A DNA stretch of 7,706 nt from an uncultured Bacteroidota bacterium. Its GTDB lineage: Bacteria > Bacteroidota > Bacteroidia > Bacteroidales > 4484-276. Under the pieces are notes generated by a model that was not told the DNA's origin, searched no databases, and was given only the letters and a program-made list of their open reading frames with translations. Both the position numbers and the translations under genes were made by a program. The stretch is taken from positions 1 to 7,706 of the forward strand of contig CAIYZW010000948.1 in NCBI GenBank assembly GCA_903930725.1, in the 5' to 3' direction. The stretch's first letter is position 1, and each line of letters begins with the position of its first letter. Positions 1-7,605 of this stretch are shown in pieces.

Positions 1-2690
1 ATACGATTTATAAAATATATCCCGCCAGCCTGAACTTCCAAACCTCAAATAATCACTCCGACCTTGATCTTGAAAGTAGTTATTACAACCTCCGTTTTAC
101 TGCCGGCGATTATATACTTGATGTTTTTGATGCGCTGGCCGCTTTGCCTGATTACTATCTTACCAGTCCAGAAAATGATTCGGTGAAATTTTATATACCG
201 GATTTTAAAATCAACGGTAATTTTAAATATCCCGAAACCTTTGCAATGAACTATTTTCCTGGTTTTCCTGCTTTTAAAGGGTTTTCCATTGATGGTTTTT
301 ATTCAAAAGCTAAAGATGAACTTGTGATGGATTTAGCAATGCCGGGCGTTGATAATGGCCAGGTGTATGTTGACAGTTTGTATGTTTCGGTTACCGGAAA
401 TTCAAAAGGGCTTCGATATCGTGGAGGGACCGGATTTACTATAAGTGAGATAATATCCGGCAGTTTTATCCTTTCAGGGGCTTTTGAAAATTCAAAACTT
501 CTCACCAGATTGCAGTATAACGATTCATTTTCAAATCCTTACCTCGATTTAACTGCGCAAATCATCAATACCGAAAAAAGTACCCTGCTCCATTTTCTTC
601 CCGAGCCTTTGATTTTTAGTTACGATAACTGGGAAATCCTGCCCGGTAATGAGGTGGAGATAAATCCCGGCTTCATCAAACTTAGCGATTTTTCGATCAC
701 CAATAACCAACAGCATATTTCGATTACCTCATTTCCGGCCGATAATCCTGAAAATATCGAATTGAAATTAACCGATTTTAGTTTAGGCAGCCTTGAGCAG
801 CTATTTGCGCTCGACACGCTGGCTTTAGGCGTTGCTGATGCCGATTTTAAATTTTACCACATTTTAGGTTCACCGGTGGTGGAAGGAACAATGGAAATTG
901 ACAACCTGGACATTTTCCAGGTCGAATTGGGCCGTTTGAATTTATCGAAATTTATGTTCAGCGAAGATCATTTATTATTTGATCTTACACTGGAGGGAGA
1001 TCATGGAAATATTGCCACCACAGGGTTATGGCAGCCTTCGGAATCTGAAAACCCGTTTGATTTTAATATGAAAATTGATAATCTGAACATCGCAGAATTG
1101 AATTATTTGCTCTCAGATTATATCACCGACGCCAAAGGAAAACTGGAGGCAAACCTCAGGTTGTCTGGTAAGCCAGATAGCCCGGTACTCAGCGGAAAAT
1201 TGAGTTTTAGCGATGCCGGCGTCGGAATTAAAATGCTGAATAATTATTTTACCCTAGGTGACGAATCCATTGCTGTGGCTGATAATACAATCCGTTTTAG
1301 CGATTTTACGATGACCAATAAACAGGACCAATCTGCAAAAATTAATGGAATGATCGCTTATGATCCGACCGGAAAAATTATTCCCAATCTCAGGATTATC
1401 AGCGACAACATGGTGGTGATGAATTCGACAAAGAAGCACAATGATTTAATTTTTGGATTATTGAAAGCAAAAACCGATGTCGAAATTATCGGGACTTCGG
1501 GTGATTTAAAGGTGGGTGCCGAGGTGACGATTGACGAATCAACCGATATTAGTTATGTTTTCCCGGATATGCTCTCACTCAATGATAACCAAGGAATTGT
1601 TGAATACGACAAGTTTGATCCCGAAATAATTAATGATGCCGATATTACCGAAAACAGTTCACTCAGAATTATCCCAACCCTGAGCAATTTTAAGTCGCGG
1701 ATAAAAATCAGAAACGGAACAAAGTTTCAGCTTTATTTTGATAGCGGAGGTGAGGATTATCTTAAAACCAGCCTTAACGGATATGTAAATTATACCCTGC
1801 TGGATGGAAATATCGAAACATCGGGAATGTTTGAACTCACAAGCGGCCAATTGCATTATAGCCTTCCGATGGTTGCGGTTGATAAATATGAAATCGAGCC
1901 GGGTAGTTTTATTACCCTGTCCAACGATCTTTATAATCCTTATCTCAACCTTATCGCAAGCTCAAAAGTAAGAGCCTCAACAGAAGGGTTAATGCCGGGC
2001 AACGCCAAAGTGATGAACTTTAAAGTGTTGCTTTATATGACCGGCGAATTAAACGATGTTCAGTTAAAGTTCGATGTTTCACCCGAAACCAGCGATGCCA
2101 TCGTTTCGGCCAGGTTGATGCAACTTACCGAAGAAGAACGAAACGTAAATGCGCTCAACCTTTTGGTAAGAGGCTCGTTTATGTTCAGCCTTCAGTCCGA
2201 CGAATTGGGTGGCACTTCATCAAACGGTGCACAAATTGATAAGTTTTATGCTTCAAATCTTAACCACCTCATCAGCGATAATATTGGTTTTGTTGATTTA
2301 AAATTTGATGTTCAATCGTTTCGCGAAAACAATTCAAGCGGAAGTGCTGTTCTGCAGCGAAATTTTTACTACAACATTGGTAAAAGTTTCCTTAACGACA
2401 GAGCCAAAATAAATTATAAGGGAAGTATGGGAATTACATCCGACCTGGCTGCCGAACAGATCAATTCTCATTTTGTGCAAAACGAACTGGAGATCGAATT
2501 GAAAATAACCGCTGATGGAAATTTGAAGGCCGTATTTTTCAGGAAAAATGAGTACGAAGGCCTGATGGAAGGTGAAATTATCCAAACCGGTGGTGGGCTG
2601 AGATTTAGCAAAGAATTTTATTCGGTTGGCGACATTTTTACAAACGAAAAACGGCAACAAAAGAAATTACAAAAAGCAGATATCAAATAG
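1..2690 (+). CDS. tamB: TamB-type translocation/assembly module protein (AsmA/DUF490 superfamily), 5' end missing
   Basis: The frame is open from the left edge (first whole codon at position 3) to a TAG stop, giving 895 visible residues. A TTG at 144 is only an internal codon: 47 in-frame codons precede it without a stop, so the true start lies outside. Seen (numbering from that TTG): almost pure beta-strand sequence without membrane segments; repeated 'G-x-x-x-S-P-V-x-x-G-x-hydrophobic' units near 241-252 and 341-354; a similar turn near 449-472 (GTSGDLKVGAEVTIDESTDI); the TamB C-terminal block near 645-680 (SPETSDAIVSARL, NALNLLVRGSFMF); and a terminal GGGLRF-x-EF-x-x-x-GDIF block before a basic tail. 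Known of the family: TamB is anchored in the inner membrane by its N-terminus, spans the periplasm as a lipid-lined beta groove, and its C-terminal DUF490 region contacts the Omp85 partner; it acts in outer-membrane protein assembly and phospholipid transport. Inferred: its partner is the adjacent TamL. Roughly half a typical Bacteroidota TamB is visible. Family call secure; exact substrate unknown. Confidence 0.9.
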   Translation, partial: TIYKIYPASLNFQTSNNHSDLDLESSYYNLRFTAGDYILDVFDALAALPDYYLTSPENDSVKFYIPDFKINGNFKYPETFAMNYFPGFPAFKGFSIDGFYSKAKDELVMDLAMPGVDNGQVYVDSLYVSVTGNSKGLRYRGGTGFTISEIISGSFILSGAFENSKLLTRLQYNDSFSNPYLDLTAQIINTEKSTLLHFLPEPLIFSYDNWEILPGNEVEINPGFIKLSDFSITNNQQHISITSFPADNPENIELKLTDFSLGSLEQLFALDTLALGVADADFKFYHILGSPVVEGTMEIDNLDIFQVELGRLNLSKFMFSEDHLLFDLTLEGDHGNIATTGLWQPSESENPFDFNMKIDNLNIAELNYLLSDYITDAKGKLEANLRLSGKPDSPVLSGKLSFSDAGVGIKMLNNYFTLGDESIAVADNTIRFSDFTMTNKQDQSAKINGMIAYDPTGKIIPNLRIISDNMVVMNSTKKHNDLIFGLLKAKTDVEIIGTSGDLKVGAEVTIDESTDISYVFPDMLSLNDNQGIVEYDKFDPEIINDADITENSSLRIIPTLSNFKSRIKIRNGTKFQLYFDSGGEDYLKTSLNGYVNYTLLDGNIETSGMFELTSGQLHYSLPMVAVDKYEIEPGSFITLSNDLYNPYLNLIASSKVRASTEGLMPGNAKVMNFKVLLYMTGELNDVQLKFDVSPETSDAIVSARLMQLTEEERNVNALNLLVRGSFMFSLQSDELGGTSSNGAQIDKFYASNLNHLISDNIGFVDLKFDVQSFRENNSSGSAVLQRNFYYNIGKSFLNDRAKINYKGSMGITSDLAAEQINSHFVQNELEIELKITADGNLKAVFFRKNEYEGLMEGEIIQTGGGLRFSKEFYSVGDIFTNEKRQQKKLQKADIK

Positions 2691-2738
2691 CAAAATCAAA
2701 AAGGGTTTATTAGGAATTTTACAAGCATAAGTTAGCTG

Positions 2739-5099
2739 TTGAAAAAGGCAATTACATATTTTAGAGGGCAACAGGTCTGGTCGTTGGTCCGGAATGGTTT
2801 TGGAAGAAAATTCATTTTCTTCATTGCTGTTTCTGGGTTGATCCTGCAATCGTGTTCCAATACTAAATTCCTTGCCGAAGATGAAAAGCTTTATACCTAC
2901 ACCTGGTTTAACGAAAAAGGTCTGGTAAAAATCAAAAACAAACCGTTAAAAATTTATGATCTTTATTCGGTTGGTATTATGAAAACAAACAGGCCGATGG
3001 TTTTTCTTCCCCGGACAGGTCTTACCATTTATAATTATTGGAAACCAAGCGGCAAATGGGGGCCACGACATTACATTTACAGGCTTTTGGCAAAACCACC
3101 GGTGCTTTTGGAAGTTGTTAATCCCGAATTCAGGGCAAAAGTCATGCAGCAGCGTCTTGCCGATATGGGCCATTTTGATAGTGAAGTAATACCGGAAATC
3201 AGGATTTACGGCAAGAATAATAAAAAGGCAGCTGCAACTTACACAGTTAATTTCAGGCAGGCTTACACTTATCGTAATCTGGAATTTTACAGCAAACACA
3301 CCCTGGCCGACAATATCGTAGCTGCTTCGATGCCCGAAAGTTTGATTATTCCAGGAAACGATTACTGGGTTAAAGAATTAAACGACGAACGAAGCCGCCT
3401 CAGCATGATTCTGAAAAACAAAGGACATTACTTTTTTAATCCTGATTTCTTATTCTTTCATGCCGACACCACTGTTGGACAAAAACAGGTTGATTTAACC
3501 CTGGTTATCAAAGACAAAATTCCGGCAAAGGCTTTTAACGAATACAATATCAGGGATGTAAATATTTTTGTAAGAAAGGACAAGAAGAATCGGTCATTTA
3601 GTGATTCGGCATTTATCAACGACTGCATTTATAAATCCACCGAAAACACTTTCAGACCTAGGATAATTACTAGCGCTGTTTCGATAAAACCAGACGGAAT
3701 TTATACCTTTATAAACCACGACAACACATTGCGCTATTTGCAGGGAATGGGGGCGTTCCGCTCGGTGGAAGTTTCGTTTGAAGAAGCAGCCGATTCAACT
3801 AAACGTTTGGATGCAAACATCGAACTGGTGCCGCTGAAGTCTTTGCAGACAAGTCTGGAGGTAAATTTTGCGACCAAATCAAACGATTTCCTCGGGCCAG
3901 CAGCCATTCTTTCGATCGGACACCGGAATATTTTTAAAGGAGCCGAACAACTGTCGTTGCAAATTGACGGAGGTTTTGAGTGGCAAAAACGGTCAAAAAC
4001 CAAATATTACGAATTAGGCGTAAATTCTTACGAAATCGGCACACAGCTTAAACTTACAATTCCGCGGTTTCTGGTGCCATTCGATTTAAAAAACCAATCA
4101 TCGCGCTATGTTCCTAAAACCTATACCAGTATTGGTTTCAGGAGTTTAAAAAGGGTAAAGTATTACAGTATGAACCTTTCACAAATCAAGTTTGGTTATA
4201 CCTGGCGCACAACTCCCAAAAGAGAATTCAAAGTCGAACCGGTTTCGGTTGATTACCTTGTTCTTACCCAAACATCAGCCGAATTTGATGATTTTTTACA
4301 GCAATATCCGCAGGTAGCCAAAAGTTTTGAAGAACAATTTATCATTGGCTCGATGTTGAGTTATACTTACACCAGCAATCCCAAACGAAATAAAAACAGC
4401 CATTTTTATTACAACGGCGTCCTCGATCTGGTGGGTAACCTGTTGAACGGGATTTACAACATTACCGGTTTGAAGAAGCCTGGCAGCGATGAACAGGGCG
4501 AACTTATGGGAACTCCGTATTCGCAGTTTACAAAAATCACCAACGATTTCCGTTATTACATTTATATTACGGAAAAAAAACAGATTGCCACACGAATACT
4601 TGCCGGCGTAGGAATCCCATATAACAACTCGGCCGTGTTGCCTTACGTTAAGCAGTACTTTGCTGGCGGAAGCCAGGATATCAGAGCTTTTTATTCGCGG
4701 ACAATTGGCCCGGGAAATTATCAGCCTTCAGATACTTTGGATAAACAGGGGTTTCTTGATCAATCCGGCGAAATAAAACTAATGGGAAATATCGAATTCC
4801 GCTTTCCAATCACTTTTAAAACGTATGGAGCCTTGTTTGTTGATGCCGGAAATGTTTGGTTGATTAAGGATGACCCGAGCAGACCAGGCGGGAAATTTGA
4901 ATTCAACCGGTTTATCAGCGATATAGCTGTTGGAGGGGGATTTGGTGTAAGGGTTGATATTGATTATTTTGTACTTCGCCTCGATGCAGCCATTCCTTTT
5001 AGAAAGCCCTATCCTGATAATCATGAAAAATGGATATTTAATAATCCCGGTTTCTTTGGTGATTATGTTTTTTCGGTTGCCGTGGGTTATCCATTTTAA
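2739..5099 (+). CDS. tamL: TamL, Omp85/TamA-family outer-membrane lipoprotein
   Basis: This 786-residue protein is the likely outer-membrane partner of the preceding TamB. Seen: a basic N-terminus, a hydrophobic stretch at 25-36 and lipobox LQSC with Cys39, followed by 'LAEDEKLY', typical of the start of mature TamL proteins; a segment at 85-122 ending in 'LLAKPPVLLE'; POTRA-like alpha/beta repeats at about 125-175, 178-260 and 268-365; then a beta barrel from about 370 to the end. The barrel carries the Omp85 loop-6 signature (GG-x-x-x-IRAF-x-x-R-x-x-GPG, 643-659, with Arg649), the strand VDAGNVW (701-707) and a terminal aromatic residue (GYPF) expected of a BAM-recognised beta signal. An in-frame TAG lies at 2733-2735 and the first in-frame ATG (2979) is beyond the lipobox, so the start must be non-ATG: TTG 2739, or TTG 2784, which would give a more usual 24-residue peptide up to Cys. 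It lies 48 bp after tamB with no visible terminator, suggesting co-transcription. It is not BamA: the signal is for a lipoprotein and it adjoins tamB. Confidence 0.9.
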   Translation: MKKAITYFRGQQVWSLVRNGFGRKFIFFIAVSGLILQSCSNTKFLAEDEKLYTYTWFNEKGLVKIKNKPLKIYDLYSVGIMKTNRPMVFLPRTGLTIYNYWKPSGKWGPRHYIYRLLAKPPVLLEVVNPEFRAKVMQQRLADMGHFDSEVIPEIRIYGKNNKKAAATYTVNFRQAYTYRNLEFYSKHTLADNIVAASMPESLIIPGNDYWVKELNDERSRLSMILKNKGHYFFNPDFLFFHADTTVGQKQVDLTLVIKDKIPAKAFNEYNIRDVNIFVRKDKKNRSFSDSAFINDCIYKSTENTFRPRIITSAVSIKPDGIYTFINHDNTLRYLQGMGAFRSVEVSFEEAADSTKRLDANIELVPLKSLQTSLEVNFATKSNDFLGPAAILSIGHRNIFKGAEQLSLQIDGGFEWQKRSKTKYYELGVNSYEIGTQLKLTIPRFLVPFDLKNQSSRYVPKTYTSIGFRSLKRVKYYSMNLSQIKFGYTWRTTPKREFKVEPVSVDYLVLTQTSAEFDDFLQQYPQVAKSFEEQFIIGSMLSYTYTSNPKRNKNSHFYYNGVLDLVGNLLNGIYNITGLKKPGSDEQGELMGTPYSQFTKITNDFRYYIYITEKKQIATRILAGVGIPYNNSAVLPYVKQYFAGGSQDIRAFYSRTIGPGNYQPSDTLDKQGFLDQSGEIKLMGNIEFRFPITFKTYGALFVDAGNVWLIKDDPSRPGGKFEFNRFISDIAVGGGFGVRVDIDYFVLRLDAAIPFRKPYPDNHEKWIFNNPGFFGDYVFSVAVGYPF
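2844..2855 (+). other. Lipobox of TamL (LQSC, acylated Cys39)
   Basis: The codons read Leu-Gln-Ser-Cys directly after the hydrophobic run FIFFIAVSGLI and a basic stretch with three Arg/Lys. This fits a signal peptidase II site, giving a mature protein that starts at Cys with Ser-Asn-Thr next. Lipid modification of a barrel protein of the Omp85 superfamily is a hallmark of TamL in Bacteroidota and separates it from proteobacterial TamA, which has an ordinary signal peptide. The site also fixes the reading start: translation must begin upstream of it. Confidence 0.8.
4665..4715 (+). other. Omp85 loop-6 signature in TamL
   Basis: Residues 643-659 of TamL read GG-Ser-Gln-Asp-IRAF-Tyr-Ser-Arg-Thr-Ile-GPG. 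This corresponds to the conserved loop L6 of Omp85 proteins, where the arginine of the (V/I)RG(F/Y) motif packs inside the barrel. The arginine is kept (Arg649) but the usual glycine after it is alanine here. Confidence 0.8.
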
Positions 5100-5108
5100 T
5101 TATTTTTG
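5076..5108 (+). promoter_or_regulatory. Candidate Bacteroidota-type promoter for the channel gene
   Basis: TATTTTTG at 5101-5108 matches the Bacteroidota sigma-ABfr -7 consensus TAnnTTTG exactly. A GTTG at 5076-5079 sits 21 bp upstream, a partial match to the -33 TTTG element within the usual 19-21 bp spacing. Transcription would begin roughly at 5113-5117, leaving a leader of about 50 bases before ATG 5164. The -33 element lies inside the last codons of tamL, and T-rich sequence makes chance matches likely. It would let the channel be expressed apart from tamB-tamL; read-through from upstream remains equally possible. Confidence 0.3.
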
Positions 5109-5163
5109 GATTTTGAATTTGCTGGTTGTGTGGTGAAAAACGATTTTAAAAATTGACGAAATT

Positions 5164-7605
5164 ATGATAAGATTTCTTTTCCGGTACCTGATGATTTTGC
5201 CTCTTATTTTGTTTGTAAACAACTTAGCCGCTATTGATATTATTCCAGCTTCGGCCGATACCACAAAAACAGTTGAGCTTAAACCTTACAGGATACACGA
5301 AATCAACAGCGAAATCGAAAAGGCCGAGAAAAAATTTAACAGAATGACCTACATCCTGAGCCCCGAAGCATCGGTACGGAAAGTTGATAACGATTTTCGC
5401 GTGTACCAGATAACCCTGCAAAAAGAGTTTCAGGAATTGAAGGCGATAAAAGTATCGCACTATACCAAATTTGTACTCGACAACACCTATTTCATCTGGT
5501 CGGATTTTAACATAAAACTTAAAGGCTGGCAAACAAAAATAAACTCAAAAATCAAAGGTAACCGCGAATACATCAGCGAATTGGAAAATATGGACAAGAG
5601 GTGGCTGTTGACGTTAAACAATCAGAGCTTTATTAACGAATCAGAGCTTTTAAAATCCCGAATCCAGGCTGTTATTGACGAGGCAGGCAAGAATAAATCC
5701 AAATTCCTCGAAAGAGAAAAGGAACTGATGGCTCTCGAAAACGAAATTGCCAGAGAATCATCCTTTTGTACCGATATTGTCGAAGGTGTGGTGCAACATC
5801 AGGTAGATTTAAGAGATAGTCTTTTTGTTGCCTCAGTGCCCGCATTGTGGAACGCAACACTTGTTTCGGAACATGATCAGCCCGGAATAAGCAATCTGAA
5901 AAACTTTTGGTACAGGACCACAAAGACTGTCCGTATTTATTTAAGCTCAGAGCATAAAAGCCTGATATTTGCTTTATTCTTGTTTTGTGCGGTGTTGGTT
6001 TTTTCGATCAAGTTTAGTTTTACCAGATTTAATGTTAACGATACCGAAGTAATTCAAAACAAAGGCATTCAAACCATATTATTCAATTATCCGTTTCTGG
6101 CCATTTCAGCCCTTTTTCTAATCGCTTACAGGCTGCTTTTCCCTTACCACCCGTTGATAATCGGTAAGTTTACAGTATTGTTTCTTTTAATCGTTTCGAG
6201 ATATTTCATGCCTCACTTTACCAATCGTCGGGTTAAACGGTTCTTTGGCGGAATGATTTTTTTGTTAACCCTCAACTACCTTCAGGTAATGTTTTGGTAT
6301 TTTGAAAATTTTTCGAGGTATTATATTTTAATCGAACAGCTGATAGGTATACTGATAAGCGCATATTATCTTACACCTGTTTTTTGGAAACAAACCCCAA
6401 AAGGTTTTAAATTGATGAGGGCAGCCGGGTTTCTGGCTATTGTAGTTTTTGTCTTCTTTTTCATATCGCTCATCGCCAATCTGTTTGGCTATTTCGACCT
6501 GGCTATTTTGATGCTGAAAGTAGGAATCCATATTCCGGCTTATACCATTATAATTTACGGAATTTACAAAATCTGGATTGCCCTCACAAACGCTGGTGTG
6601 CTGATTGGAAAAGCTACCAAGCAAACCTACCTTACACATTATTGGGAAAAAATCGAAAAACGGATTGTACAGATCGTCACAGTTTCGTTGGTGCTTTTTT
6701 GGATTTATTCGGTTATCGTTTTATTCGAATTTAATTTTCAAACCAATTTATGGATAACTGATTTCCTGGTAAAACGATGGACTATTGGAACTTTACAAGT
6801 TTCGTTAGGGGCTATTATTAGTTTGATAGTCATACTTGTCATCACTTTTTTTCTCACCGGCATTATTAAATTTATTATTGATGATGAGTTTATAAAACAA
6901 TCGAAACTCCCGCGTGGTGTGGCCAACGCAATTTCTGTTTCGATACGGTATTTAATTGTGATAATCGGTTTAACCTTTGCCTTGTCGGCTGCGGGAATTG
7001 ATCTGGGGAAATTCAGTCTGTTGGCTGGCGCTTTGGGCGTTGGTATTGGTTTTGGACTTCAAAATATTGTAAATAATTTCATTTCGGGACTGATACTTGT
7101 TTACGAACGGCCTTTGCAGGTTGGCGATACCATCGAAATCGAAAATTTGCTGGGTCAGGTAAAACAGATTGGCCTTAGGTCAAGCCATGTTATGACATTT
7201 GAAGGCGCCGAAGTGGTAGTTCCGAACGGAAATCTTATCTCCAATCAATTAATAAACTGGACACTTTCGGATAACCGGCGCCGCATCGAAGTCAAGGTTG
7301 GCGCCGCTTATGGCTCCGATCCTAACATTATTCTCAAAATCCTCGAAAGTGTTCCAAAAGAAAACCCTGGAATATTAACCGACCCCGCACCAATCGCATT
7401 ATTTGATGGTTTTGGCGAAAGTTCATTGAATTTCCGGCTGCTCTATTGGGTTCCATTCGAAATAGGCATTCAAACAAAAAGCGATGTTTCGATTGCGATT
7501 TATAACCAATTCAAAGCAAACAAAATCGAAATACCATTCCCGCAACTCGATTTAAATGTTAAAAACACGCCTGCTGATAAACAACCGCCGCACCTTTTTT
7601 CATAA
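5164..7605 (+). CDS. Large MscS-superfamily mechanosensitive channel with periplasmic domain (MscK/MscM-like layout)
   Basis: This 813-residue protein is an inner-membrane channel that should open under membrane tension and release solutes during hypo-osmotic shock. Seen: a signal peptide at 1-23 (likely cut after NNLAA); a charged, helix-rich, probably coiled periplasmic domain at about 40-240; about 11 hydrophobic segments (266-284, 303-325, 331-348, 357-378, 387-404, 418-442, 447-471, 501-522, 542-572, 592-612, 616-640); then the MscS core. The pore helix is rich in Gly and Ala (LLAGALGVGIGFGLQNIVNN, 619-638) and is followed by the hallmark beta-domain entry YERPLQVGD (647-655), 'EVVVPNGNLISNQLINW' (683-699) and the alpha/beta vestibule domain to about 797, ending shortly after 'IPFPQLDL'. 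Known of the family: E. coli MscK and MscM share this plan but are about 1,100 residues, with a longer periplasmic part. ATG 5164 is chosen because it gives the signal peptide directly and follows an A-rich leader. It lies 64 bp after tamL. Whether it is gated by an ion, as MscK is by potassium, cannot be read from the sequence. Confidence 0.93.
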   Translation: MIRFLFRYLMILPLILFVNNLAAIDIIPASADTTKTVELKPYRIHEINSEIEKAEKKFNRMTYILSPEASVRKVDNDFRVYQITLQKEFQELKAIKVSHYTKFVLDNTYFIWSDFNIKLKGWQTKINSKIKGNREYISELENMDKRWLLTLNNQSFINESELLKSRIQAVIDEAGKNKSKFLEREKELMALENEIARESSFCTDIVEGVVQHQVDLRDSLFVASVPALWNATLVSEHDQPGISNLKNFWYRTTKTVRIYLSSEHKSLIFALFLFCAVLVFSIKFSFTRFNVNDTEVIQNKGIQTILFNYPFLAISALFLIAYRLLFPYHPLIIGKFTVLFLLIVSRYFMPHFTNRRVKRFFGGMIFLLTLNYLQVMFWYFENFSRYYILIEQLIGILISAYYLTPVFWKQTPKGFKLMRAAGFLAIVVFVFFFISLIANLFGYFDLAILMLKVGIHIPAYTIIIYGIYKIWIALTNAGVLIGKATKQTYLTHYWEKIEKRIVQIVTVSLVLFWIYSVIVLFEFNFQTNLWITDFLVKRWTIGTLQVSLGAIISLIVILVITFFLTGIIKFIIDDEFIKQSKLPRGVANAISVSIRYLIVIIGLTFALSAAGIDLGKFSLLAGALGVGIGFGLQNIVNNFISGLILVYERPLQVGDTIEIENLLGQVKQIGLRSSHVMTFEGAEVVVPNGNLISNQLINWTLSDNRRRIEVKVGAAYGSDPNIILKILESVPKENPGILTDPAPIALFDGFGESSLNFRLLYWVPFEIGIQTKSDVSIAIYNQFKANKIEIPFPQLDLNVKNTPADKQPPHLFS
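7009..7083 (+). other. Pore-lining helix (TM3) of the MscS-like channel
   Basis: Residues 616-640 form the Gly/Ala-patterned last membrane helix expected to line the pore, running into the 'LQNIVNNFISG' kink. It is the segment most like MscS itself and anchors the family assignment. Confidence 0.8.

Noticed and set aside
144..146. TTG at 144 as the start of the TamB gene
   Set aside because: The same frame is open to the left edge and encodes 47 more residues of the same beta-rich character, and a TamB needs an N-terminal membrane anchor that is absent here. The gene is cut by the window.
2334..2660. Minus-strand open frame of 108 codons inside tamB
   Set aside because: It is antisense to a strongly supported coding region, has no recognisable motif, and is of a length expected by chance there.
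2691..2738. Promoter or terminator in the tamB-tamL gap
   Set aside because: No TAnnTTTG element and no stem-loop followed by a T run could be found, which fits read-through from tamB.
2946..3299. Minus-strand open frame of 117 codons inside tamL
   Set aside because: It is antisense to the conserved N-terminal region of TamL and its composition (many Cys, His, Asn, Ile) is typical of a shadow frame.
2739..5099. Assignment of the barrel protein as BamA
   Set aside because: BamA has an ordinary signal peptide and five POTRA domains. This protein has a lipobox, fewer POTRA-like units and a tamB neighbour, so TamL fits better.
4954..5136. Small plus-strand open frame of 60 codons overlapping the end of tamL
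   Set aside because: It lies mostly inside tamL in another frame. Its hydrophobic look comes from reading the T-rich barrel-coding DNA out of frame, and it has no separate support.
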